Assembly: GCF_025144665.1 (NCBI RefSeq)
Contig: NZ_CP102294.1
Span: 124,001-188,000, forward strand
DNA from: Alistipes ihumii AP11
Lineage (GTDB): Bacteria > Bacteroidota > Bacteroidia > Bacteroidales > Rikenellaceae
DNA length: 64,000 nucleotides
Direction: 5' to 3'
The notes beneath the pieces were generated by a model that was not told the origin of the DNA, made no database searches, and saw nothing but the letters and a program-made list of their open reading frames with translations. Each line of letters opens with the position of its first letter. Within the stretch, counting starts at the first letter, position 1. Both the position numbers and the translations under genes were made by a program. Shown piece after piece: positions 35,172 through 43,330 of this stretch.

Positions 35172-36722
35172 CTAATGCGCAACTTTTCTCTTCCGAATGC
35201 GTCTCGTCGGGCCGTCCGTCCGTTTCTCTTCGCGCAGTTTGACCGCCACGGCCAGCATTCCCAGCAGGGCGTACGCAAGTACTACCGCCCATTCCGGAAG
35301 GACGATGCCCTCGATCGCGGCGGCGGGAGACGCGGCGGCATGCGCGACCATGCCGTTTTGAACGGTCAGGGCCGTTTCGACGATGCGGCTCAGAAATGGG
35401 TTCCACAGCGGTAGCGGACACAGCAGCCAGAGCAGCGAGGCTCCGATTACGACGAAAGCCGCGAAAATTACGACCGGATTGATTGCCAGCGAGACGAGCG
35501 GAACGTTTCCGAAGTGATAGGCTATCAGGGGCAGCGTGCCGATCTGGGCCGCCGCGCCGAGCAGCAGCGAACTGTACAGCGCGTCGAGCGCCCGGTGCCG
35601 GCTCAGACGCCTGCGGTAAAGGCGGGGATAGAAAAACAGGATCGACAGCACGGCGGCGAACGAGAGTTGAAAGCTTACGTCGGACAGATAGCTCGGCCGG
35701 ACGGCCAGCATCAGCGTCGCCGTGCCGAGCACGACGTTGTAGCCGTTGCCGCTGACCGAGGCACCGAGCGCCGCTTGCGCGGCCGACAGCATCAGGGCCG
35801 AGCGGACGACCGACGGCGACAGTCCGGCCATAACGGCATAGGTCCATAGCGCGAGGATCGCCAGAACGTTCCGGATCAGATGGCCGTGCCGCAGCAGTAC
35901 GACCCAGCCGAGCGCCAGATTGACGAGCAGCATCACGAATCCCATGTGCAGGCCCGATACGGCCAGTATGTGCGCCGTGCCCGTGCGGGCATAGGCGGCC
36001 CGCAGGTCCCGGTCCATGGTGCGTCTTTCGCCAGCGACCAGCGCGCAGACCATGCTCCGGTCGGTTTCCGACAGACGAAGCCGTGACAGCCGCTCGACCG
36101 CCGCCCGTTGGAACAGCGCGGCGCTCCGCATGGCCGTTCGCCCGTTGCCGTCCATGCGGGCTATCAGGTTTCCTCGGGTGACGTAGGCCCGTGCCGTCAG
36201 GCCCCGGCTTCGCATCAGGGCTCCATACCGGCTGCCGGAGGTGTCGATCGGGTTCAGATAGCCCGCGACGGCCATCTGCTCGCCTACGGAGACATGGAAT
36301 CCCGTGTCGAACCGCAGTTCGATTTTCTCGTCGGTCGGCTGCCAGCGGGCTGGCGTCGTCCCTGCTTGTCTGCCGAAGCAGCGATACATTCCCGCCCGTG
36401 CGGTCGTGACGGCCCAGCGTCCGGAGAGGGACGGCGTCCGGTCGATTTCGACGATCATCGCCAGCCGCTCGTTTCGGGGCATCGGCCTTTTCGTCGAGGA
36501 GAGGTCGGCGAGCAGGAGACCCGTGCAGAACAGCGAAGCGTAGACGTAGGCGCGGCCTGCCGGAATTTTCCGCGTGAGCCAAGCTCCGGCGTAAATGGCG
36601 GCAGCGATCAGCGCGACGGCCCATAGCGGCGCGCTTGCGAACCGCTGGCAGGCGATGCCTGCTGCCAGAGGGGGCAGGATTCGGGCGAAAGGCGTGATCC
36701 GTATTTTGTCGTTCAGTAGCAT
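35172..36722 (-). CDS. ComEC/Rec2-family DNA-uptake channel-like protein, short form
   Basis: 516 aa, with two N-terminal TM helices, a DUF4131/OB-like periplasmic section (~85-185) and a polytopic competence domain (~210-490) containing the family signature GTAHILAVSGLHMGFVMLL and AVMAGLSPSVVRSALMLS. The C-terminal metallo-beta-lactamase-like nuclease domain of long ComEC proteins is absent; the protein ends in a basic tail. Members transport single-stranded DNA through the inner membrane in competent bacteria; no other competence gene apart from the YifB/ComM-type ATPase is nearby. Confidence 0.9.
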   Translation of the reverse strand: MLLNDKIRITPFARILPPLAAGIACQRFASAPLWAVALIAAAIYAGAWLTRKIPAGRAYVYASLFCTGLLLADLSSTKRPMPRNERLAMIVEIDRTPSLSGRWAVTTARAGMYRCFGRQAGTTPARWQPTDEKIELRFDTGFHVSVGEQMAVAGYLNPIDTSGSRYGALMRSRGLTARAYVTRGNLIARMDGNGRTAMRSAALFQRAAVERLSRLRLSETDRSMVCALVAGERRTMDRDLRAAYARTGTAHILAVSGLHMGFVMLLVNLALGWVVLLRHGHLIRNVLAILALWTYAVMAGLSPSVVRSALMLSAAQAALGASVSGNGYNVVLGTATLMLAVRPSYLSDVSFQLSFAAVLSILFFYPRLYRRRLSRHRALDALYSSLLLGAAAQIGTLPLIAYHFGNVPLVSLAINPVVIFAAFVVIGASLLWLLCPLPLWNPFLSRIVETALTVQNGMVAHAAASPAAAIEGIVLPEWAVVLAYALLGMLAVAVKLREEKRTDGPTRRIRKRKVAH

Positions 36723-37149
36723 GGGTGCGTTTTCGTCGGGCTTACCCGGTCGCTTCGGCCGGCTTTTATCCCGCGGCGTTCGGAAGAAGCGGTTTGTCGT
36801 GTATGGGTCTTGACGATCATTGTCCCTTGTCGTCGAACCCGATAAGCGCCGGAATCGGGATGACTCGGTGGCCCTGTTTTTACGTCCCGGCGGTCGCTGT
36901 CCGACATGAGAGCTCCGCTCGGAGGCCGGAACGTGCTATAGGCCGAAGCTTGGGTTTCTTACCCCTGACGCACCGGGAGACGGGGCGGCTCGCATGCGTA
37001 TCTTTTCGGATACGGCGGATATTCCGTTTTCTTGTCGCTGCGTATGGCTTTGTTTATCGAGCCGGGTACGCCTTTGGATTGCATTGTCCGATCCGCGGGT
37101 CCTGCGGCTCGCGTCCGGGTGGCTCTTTCCGGCGTATCGGGAAGGAGCG
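36723..37149. other. Intergenic region, no gene seen
   Basis: About 430 bases between the comEC start and the yifB stop. Open frames cross it but show no domains. I saw no consensus -7 element near the comEC start and no U-tract hairpin behind yifB. Confidence 0.4.
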
Positions 37150-38682
37150 TTATCTCGCCGATTCGCGGTCGAGACTGCGGTAGCGGATCGCTTCGGCGAT
37201 GTGGGCCGGCGCGATCCGGGCCTCTCCGGCCAGATCGGCGATCGTTCGGGCTACTTTGACGATGCGGTCGTAAGCCCGGGCCGAAAGGTGCATGCGTTCC
37301 ATGGCACGGCGCAGCATGGTTTCCGATTCGGCAGGCAGCGGACAGAATGCGCGGATTTGCTTGCTTCCCATCGAGGCGTTGCAATGAATCGGCAGTCCGG
37401 CGAATCGGGCCTGTTGCGCCGCCCGGGCCGCGATGACCCGGAGCCGGATCGTTGCGCTGCTCTCCTCGGGTCGCTCGCCGTAGAGTTCGGAAAAGCTGAG
37501 CGGCGAAACGTGCACGTGCAGGTCGATCCGGTCGAGCACCGGACCCGAGATGCGGTTCATGTACTGGTACACGGCGCTTTTCGAGCAGACGCATTCCCGC
37601 GAAGGGTGCCCGTAATATCCGCACGGGCAGGGATTCATCGCGGCTATGAGCATGAAGTCGGCCGGATATTCGACCGTGTATTTCGCCCGCGATACGGTCA
37701 CGCGTCCTTCCTCCATCGGCTGGCGCAGCGTTTCGATCAGCGTGCGGCCGAACTCGGGCAGCTCGTCGAGAAACAGAACTCCGTTATGCGCGAGAGATAT
37801 CTCTCCCGGCTGGGGCGTGCTTCCGCCGCCGATCAGCGCGACGCGCGAGGTCAGGTGGTGCGGGGATCGGAACGGGCGTTGTCCGATCAGTCCGCTGCCT
37901 GCTCCGATGCGTCCGGCCACCGAGTGGATTTTCGTCGTCTCGAGCGCCTCGTCGAGCGTCATCGGCGGCATGATCGACGGCAGCCGCCGGGCGAGCATCG
38001 TTTTGCCCGAGCCCGGAGAACCGATCATCAGCACGTTGTGGCCTCCGGCCGCGGCGATTTCGAGCGCTCGCTTGGCGACCCGCTGTCCCTTGACGTCGCT
38101 GAAATCGGCTTCGTAGGCTCCGCCCTGCTGCCGGAGAAGCGCTTGCGTATCGGCTTGCACGGGCTCGAGTTCCCGGTCTCCGCGCAGAAAGTCGACGACT
38201 TCCCTCAGGTGGGATATGCCATAGACGTCGATCGACGACACGACGGCCGCTTCCGGGGCGTTTTGCCGGGGCAGGATCACGCCCGCGAATCCCTTGTCGC
38301 GGGCCGCGAGAGCCATCGGCAGGGCTCCTCGCACGGGCAGCACCGAGCCGTCGAGCGACAGCTCGCCCATCACGATATACCGCGAGAGCCTTTCGGCGGG
38401 CAGTTGCTCGGTCGCGGCCAGAATACCCAGCGCAATGGTCAGGTCGTAGGCCGATCCCTCCTTGCGGATGTCGGCCGGCGAAAGGTTGACGACGACTTTC
38501 TTGCCGCTCATTTTGTACGAGCAGTTCTCGAATGCGGCCCGGATGCGTTCCTGACTTTCTCGGACCGCGTTATCGGGCAGGCCGACCAGATACATGCCGA
38601 TGCCGGCCGTGATATTGACCTCTGCGGCGATCGGCAGCGCGTCGATACCGAGCACCGCGCTGCCATGGCTTTTGACGAACAT
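37150..38682 (-). CDS. YifB/ComM-family Mg-chelatase-like AAA+ ATPase
   Basis: 510 aa. N-terminal Lon-protease-like fold domain (~20-170; GIGMYLVGLPDNAVRESQERIRAA), then an AAA+ module with Walker A GSPGSGKTMLARRLP (Lys227), Walker B GVLFLDELPEF and the ANPCPCGYYGHPSREC cysteine-containing insertion typical of the family, and a C-terminal Mg-chelatase domain (SARAYDRIVKVARTIADLAG). ComM relatives are helicases that extend heteroduplex during natural transformation. Own promoter at 38765-38735. Confidence 0.93.
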   Translation of the reverse strand: MFVKSHGSAVLGIDALPIAAEVNITAGIGMYLVGLPDNAVRESQERIRAAFENCSYKMSGKKVVVNLSPADIRKEGSAYDLTIALGILAATEQLPAERLSRYIVMGELSLDGSVLPVRGALPMALAARDKGFAGVILPRQNAPEAAVVSSIDVYGISHLREVVDFLRGDRELEPVQADTQALLRQQGGAYEADFSDVKGQRVAKRALEIAAAGGHNVLMIGSPGSGKTMLARRLPSIMPPMTLDEALETTKIHSVAGRIGAGSGLIGQRPFRSPHHLTSRVALIGGGSTPQPGEISLAHNGVLFLDELPEFGRTLIETLRQPMEEGRVTVSRAKYTVEYPADFMLIAAMNPCPCGYYGHPSRECVCSKSAVYQYMNRISGPVLDRIDLHVHVSPLSFSELYGERPEESSATIRLRVIAARAAQQARFAGLPIHCNASMGSKQIRAFCPLPAESETMLRRAMERMHLSARAYDRIVKVARTIADLAGEARIAPAHIAEAIRYRSLDRESAR

Positions 38683-38734
38683 ACGGGTGAAATGATTTGT
38701 GATACATCGTTGGGTATATGCGATTTGCTACAGG

Positions 38735-38765
38735 TAAAGATACGAGAGTTTGCCGAAAATAGCAA
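38735..38765 (-). promoter_or_regulatory. Promoter of yifB
   Basis: On the minus strand TTG (38765-38763), 20-bp spacer, TATCTTTA (38742-38735; one mismatch to the consensus), about 50 bp before the ATG. Confidence 0.5.
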
Positions 38766-38767
38766 GT

Positions 38768-38807
38768 GGCCTGCCGCGCTTGTCGCCCAGTCGTGGCGCG
38801 GCAGGCC
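38768..38807 (-). terminator. Hairpin, possible terminator of GH78-like gene
   Basis: Perfect 12-bp G+C-rich stem (38768-38779 with 38796-38807) with a 16-nt loop, 83 bp past the stop of the GH78-like gene on the minus strand. The following minus-strand sequence has only a weak T cluster (CTATTTTC), so termination is likely but not certain; it sits just upstream of the yifB promoter. Confidence 0.5.
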
Positions 38808-38890
38808 TTGATCCGTCCGGCATTGCCGGTTTCGGGCCGTTCATAGAACTCTTCCGAATGCGACCTCGCGGATGGTATGCCGGTCGGCGA

Positions 38891-41362
38891 TCAGTCGAAG
38901 AACAGCGCGCAGAGCGATGCGTTCGTTCCCCGCACCTGATTGATCCTCAGCCGTACGGAGCCTTCGAGCGACAGGACGACGTACCGTCCTTCGCGATAGT
39001 CCCGGACGATCTGGACGGGCATCAGCAGCCGTTTGTCGTCCAGATCGAATACTTCTACCGCCGACCGGCGACCCGTCTTTTCCCAATCGACGAAATAGAG
39101 CGCCAGCCGGTACGGTCCGTCGTGCTTGTTGCGGATATCGACGGTCATGGTTTGGTTGCACGGAGCCGGATCGAGCGTGACGACCGTGCCCGCGTTCCGC
39201 GTTCCGCTTCCGTCTTCCGATACCGGGGCCCGGCGGTCGTCCGTTCGCGTCGCGATATGCAGCCCGCCCGTTTTGGCGAAGCGGATCGAGTCGGTGAATT
39301 CGGGCAGTCGGATTCGGTGGGAACCGTCCGGTTCGTAGTGGCAGAAGACGTAACCCTTGCTTCCGTATCGGCCCGGCCAGTCGCCCCGCGTCGTCGAGTC
39401 CTGCACGGCGGGTTGCGGGCAGGCGTACAGGAAAGGCTCTTTCCGGGGGCGGCGCAACTTGCCGGAATACGCGGCGCGGATCTCGTATTCGCCGGGCCGT
39501 ATCCCGTGATAGTATACGAACAGCGAGTCCTCGGTGCGCTTGTCGGACGCCTGCTCGGCGGGCCGTTTGCCCAGCAGCACCGAGCGGACCGTTCGGCCCG
39601 ACTTCGGAATCCCGACCGTAGCCCGTGTCCCGTCCGGGACTACGAGGCGTCCCCTGCCCGTTTTCAGATCGAAGGAGTAGCGGACGGTTCCGTGCGGAGT
39701 CGGCATGCTGCCGCGGACCGAATGCACGTCGGGCGTAAGGTGCGGAGCGGCGAGAAAGCTTCCGAATCCCGGCGAAAGGGGCCTGATGCCGAGAATTTCC
39801 TCGGACAGCCATTTCGTGACGCCGGCGCTCCACGGATGAGTCAGGCTCGTATAGCCGCATTGGTTGTTGACCGGCGCGCCGTTCGGAGCGAGCGACTCGT
39901 TCCACGACGGGCGATACACTTCGAAAAACGTGGTCCCGCCGTATCGCAACTGGCCGCCCCAGCAGTCGTCGATCGTCGTCAGCGCTTCGGCATGCCGTCC
40001 CATGCGGGCCATCGCCTGAATGACGAAGTATTGGTTGAACGGAGAGTAGGAAAGGCGCTGCTGCCGGTCCGAGAAGGCGTTTTGCCACAGGCGCTGCTGC
40101 TCGGCGGGCGTGGTGAAGCCGGCGTTCACGGCATCCGACGCCGCGAAAAGGCCGAACGATCCGAACGGATCGGGATGCTCCCGCAGCTCCCGGCTTTTCT
40201 GTTCGACGTAAGCGGCGTACTTCTCGGCGATGTCGGCGTAGCCTGCGGCCCCTGCGGCCCGACTGAATTCGTTCCACGCGCGCAGCGACAGCATCTTATA
40301 CGCATTCTGGGACTCCGGGCAGTTCGGATTCTCGAATCCGGCTCCGAGCCGTTCGTCCCAGCCGAAAAATTGTAGGTCGGGACTCTTGCCGTAATGCTCG
40401 TAGGCGATGTCCAGTTTGTTGCAGGCGTTTTCTTTCAGCTGGTCGAACGTCTGCCGGTCTCCCGTATAGTCGAAATAGTCGACCAGGCTCAGGACCCAGT
40501 AAAGCGAGTAGCCCGCGATGCCGTTGAACTGGGTCGAGGTGTAGAAGAGGTTTTGCTTTACGAAATCGTAGTTTCCGAAGGCCACCATGGAGGCTGCCTG
40601 CGACGGGTGGGCGTCGCCCGTCCATGAGTGCCGGTCGCTGCGCTCCATCAGGATGGCGCCGAAGTAGTCCTTGAGCAGGTTCAGCTTGACGGTGTAGGCT
40701 CCGGTGTACCAGATGCGGGTCAGCGAGGGATCGTTGCAGGCGAAGCTGCCCTCGTAGTTCGTCGGCTTGATCTGGCATGTCAGGCGGATCGCAGAGATCG
40801 TGAACGGGCGATCTGCCGACCGGACATGAATCCACCCGTAGCGGACGCCCTCGTAGAGCTCGTCGTTCAGTCTCAGCAGATAGGTATTTCCGTCCTGACG
40901 CTCGGCGGCGGCCGTTTTGACGGGATGCTGGGCGCCGGCGTTCAGCACGGCCGGCTCGGTATATTCGCTGATACTCATCTCGACTTCTCCGGCCAGGTCG
41001 TCGGAGTCGAATGCGAGCCATCCGGCGTTCACTTGTCCGAAATCGAGCATCAGGGTGCAAGGCTCGTCGATCCGGATCGGCCGGCCGGGCCGGATGCTCC
41101 GCGTTTTGCCGGATGCCGTCCGCATCTCGATCGACAGGGGGTGCAGCTCGTAATGCTCCAGATCGTCGGAAGCCAGCGGACGTTCCCAGCGGTATGCGAC
41201 GAGCGGATCGGGAGACTCGGGAACTTTTTCTCCGCAGAACGAACCCCGAACGGGGACGCAAAGCCCCGCTGCGTCCGGACTCGGAGAGGCTCCGTAGCCC
41301 GAATCGTTCGGCGAGAGCGCGGCGAATGCCAGCAGCGAGGTCAAAACGAAGGTTCTTTTCAT
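38891..41362 (-). CDS. Secreted GH78-like (alpha-L-rhamnosidase clan) glycoside hydrolase
   Basis: 823 aa with an N-terminal signal (MKRTFVLTSLLAFAALS). Residues ~95-220 form a beta-sandwich (CTLMLDFGQVNAGWLAF; GVRYGWIHVRSAD), ~230-590 an (alpha/alpha)6 barrel (RSDRHSWTGDAHPSQAASMVAF; LTHPWSAGVTKWLSEEILGIRP), then the GH78 C-terminal beta domain and a further ~130-residue C-terminal beta domain. The general-acid segment reads R-S-D-R-H-S-W where canonical GH78 has an Glu four residues before the Trp; here it is Asp. Activity on rhamnosides is therefore uncertain. No SusCD or other rhamnose genes nearby. Single-gene unit. Confidence 0.8.
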   Translation of the reverse strand: MKRTFVLTSLLAFAALSPNDSGYGASPSPDAAGLCVPVRGSFCGEKVPESPDPLVAYRWERPLASDDLEHYELHPLSIEMRTASGKTRSIRPGRPIRIDEPCTLMLDFGQVNAGWLAFDSDDLAGEVEMSISEYTEPAVLNAGAQHPVKTAAAERQDGNTYLLRLNDELYEGVRYGWIHVRSADRPFTISAIRLTCQIKPTNYEGSFACNDPSLTRIWYTGAYTVKLNLLKDYFGAILMERSDRHSWTGDAHPSQAASMVAFGNYDFVKQNLFYTSTQFNGIAGYSLYWVLSLVDYFDYTGDRQTFDQLKENACNKLDIAYEHYGKSPDLQFFGWDERLGAGFENPNCPESQNAYKMLSLRAWNEFSRAAGAAGYADIAEKYAAYVEQKSRELREHPDPFGSFGLFAASDAVNAGFTTPAEQQRLWQNAFSDRQQRLSYSPFNQYFVIQAMARMGRHAEALTTIDDCWGGQLRYGGTTFFEVYRPSWNESLAPNGAPVNNQCGYTSLTHPWSAGVTKWLSEEILGIRPLSPGFGSFLAAPHLTPDVHSVRGSMPTPHGTVRYSFDLKTGRGRLVVPDGTRATVGIPKSGRTVRSVLLGKRPAEQASDKRTEDSLFVYYHGIRPGEYEIRAAYSGKLRRPRKEPFLYACPQPAVQDSTTRGDWPGRYGSKGYVFCHYEPDGSHRIRLPEFTDSIRFAKTGGLHIATRTDDRRAPVSEDGSGTRNAGTVVTLDPAPCNQTMTVDIRNKHDGPYRLALYFVDWEKTGRRSAVEVFDLDDKRLLMPVQIVRDYREGRYVVLSLEGSVRLRINQVRGTNASLCALFFD

Positions 41363-41654
41363 GGTCGGGTCAGGTTTGATAGGTTAGAGGGTTCATTAAT
41401 AAACGCAGCGGACGATTTTCCCGCAATGCATCCGGTTTTTCTCCGGCGATCGTTCCGATCGGTTCGTCGACCGATAGCGTGCGGTCTCGACGGCTTGGCG
41501 TTGTGCAGAGACGACCGGAACGAGCCGTTCGAGCCTGGATAAATCCGGGGGAGCGGTCGGAATTGAATCCGCTGCGGCTGAGTTTCACGCTCTGCGCGGA
41601 CTCCGGCTTTCATGGCCGGTTTCCCGTCGACTCGCCGGAAACGAGCGAGGAAGA

Positions 41655-43259
41655 TTAGAACGGCGAGCCCTCGTCGTCGGGAGGCGCCGCGCCGAACGTG
41701 CCTCCCAGTCCGCCCGGGCCGCTTCCCGAGCCGGACGGAATGCCGAATTCGCCGTAGCCGCCGAAGTCGTTGATCTTGTCGAGCGAGCCGGCTCCGCCTC
41801 CTATGGCCGAGCCGAATTCGGTGTTCATGCTGCTGTCCATCGCGCTGTAGCCTTCGCCCGAGAGGTCGTCGTAGTCCATGAACTTGGCCTGCTCCTTCCG
41901 GAAACGCAGCTTGATCGTATCGACGGCTCCGTTACGGTGCTTCGCGACGATGATCTCGGCCATGCCCTGCGTGGGCGCGCCGTCCTCGTCCACGGTCAGC
42001 CCGTAGTATTCGGGGCGGTGGATGAACGCTACCAGGTCGGCGTCCTGCTCGATGGCTCCCGATTCGCGCAGGTCCGAGAGCTGCGGACGCTTGTTGCCGC
42101 CCCGCGACTCGACCGATCGGTTGAGCTGCGAGAGGGCGATGATCGGGATGTTGAGCTCCTTGGCGATCGCCTTCAGCGATCGCGAGATCATCGCCACTTC
42201 CTGTTCGCGGTTGCCGCGCGAGTCGGTCTGGGCCGTCATCAGCTGCAGGTAGTCGATGATGACCAGTTGGATATCGTACTGCGTCTTGAGCCGCCGCGCT
42301 TTCGAGCGGAACTCGTAGATCGACAGCGCCGGAGTGTCGTCGATGAACAGCGGAGCCGCGGCCAGCGGCTTGATCGACGTTTCGAGGTGCTTCCACTGGT
42401 CGGGCGTCAGCTGGCCGTTGCGCACGTCGCGCGAGTCGAGGCCACTCTCGCCGACGATCAGGCGCATCATCAACTGCTCGGCGCTCATTTCGAGCGAGAA
42501 GAATGCGACGCCTTTCTCGAAATCGACCGCCACGTTGCGCGCCAGCGACAGCACGAAGGCCGTCTTGCCCATCGACGGACGCGCCGCGATGATAATCAGA
42601 TCCGACGGCTGCCAGCCGAGCGTCAGCCGGTCGAGGTGAGTGAACCCGGTCGGCACGCCGCTGAATCCGCCTTCGCGCTTCGACGCCTCCTCGATTACCT
42701 GAAGCGTTTTGGTAATGATGTCGCGCGACTTCTGCACGTCGCGCTTGACGTGTCCTTCCGACACCTTGAATATCTCGCCTTCGGCCAGGTCGATCAGGTC
42801 CGTGACGTCCATCGACTCGTCGTAGGCTTTTTTCTGTATTTCGGTCGCCGCGCGGATCAGTTCGCGCTGGACATACTTCTGCGCGATGATTTTGCTATGG
42901 AACTCGATGTGGGCGGCCGAGCCGACCTTCTGGGTCAGTTGCGCCAGGTAGGACGCGCCTCCGACCGAGGTCAGCTTGCGGGTCTGCCTGAGCTTCTCGC
43001 TGACGGTGTACAGGTCGATCGGCTTGAGCTCCATCGACAAGTCCATGATCGCCTTGTAGATCGTCTGGTGCGCTTCCTTGTAGAACGCCTCGGGCGTCAG
43101 GACGCCCTGAATCTCGATGATCGCGTCCTTCTCGAGCATCAGCGCGCCGAGTACCGCTTCTTCCAGCTCGATCGCCTGAGGGGGAATCAGCGCGCCCTGA
43201 TCGGTCAGCGCGGCGGCTGCCGCGGCGTTGTTTTCGTTCGGGTTGTACCGTTTGGCCAT
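41655..43259 (-). CDS. dnaB: Replicative DNA helicase
   Basis: 534 aa from the ATG at 43259 (MAKRYNPNEN). N-terminal primase-interacting domain (~25-130; PPQAIELEEAVLGALMLEKDA), linker, and RecA-like hexameric helicase domain with Walker A AARPSMGKTAFVLSLA (Lys232), Walker B VIIDYLQLM and the Arg-finger region SQLNRSVESR. Unwinds DNA at the replication fork. The C-terminal ~60 residues are a Gly/Ser/Asp-rich flexible tail ending DDEGSPF, as in many Bacteroidetes DnaB proteins. Last gene of the queA-ygiQ-dnaB run; the 71-bp gap before it has a possible weak promoter (TATCTTTA, 43292-43285). Confidence 0.96.
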   Translation of the reverse strand: MAKRYNPNENNAAAAAALTDQGALIPPQAIELEEAVLGALMLEKDAIIEIQGVLTPEAFYKEAHQTIYKAIMDLSMELKPIDLYTVSEKLRQTRKLTSVGGASYLAQLTQKVGSAAHIEFHSKIIAQKYVQRELIRAATEIQKKAYDESMDVTDLIDLAEGEIFKVSEGHVKRDVQKSRDIITKTLQVIEEASKREGGFSGVPTGFTHLDRLTLGWQPSDLIIIAARPSMGKTAFVLSLARNVAVDFEKGVAFFSLEMSAEQLMMRLIVGESGLDSRDVRNGQLTPDQWKHLETSIKPLAAAPLFIDDTPALSIYEFRSKARRLKTQYDIQLVIIDYLQLMTAQTDSRGNREQEVAMISRSLKAIAKELNIPIIALSQLNRSVESRGGNKRPQLSDLRESGAIEQDADLVAFIHRPEYYGLTVDEDGAPTQGMAEIIVAKHRNGAVDTIKLRFRKEQAKFMDYDDLSGEGYSAMDSSMNTEFGSAIGGGAGSLDKINDFGGYGEFGIPSGSGSGPGGLGGTFGAAPPDDEGSPF

Positions 43260-43330
43260 TTTCGTATCTTGTGCGGTGAGAGGGTAAAGATAGCGATTTT
43301 GGCGCTTGCGGCGCGGGCGGGTCCGTAAAA

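Noticed and set aside
33904-36624. 906-codon minus-strand open frame across comEC and the THUMP-like methyltransferase
   Set aside because: Arg/Pro/Gly-rich product without domains; an alternative-frame shadow of two well-supported genes, typical of high G+C DNA.
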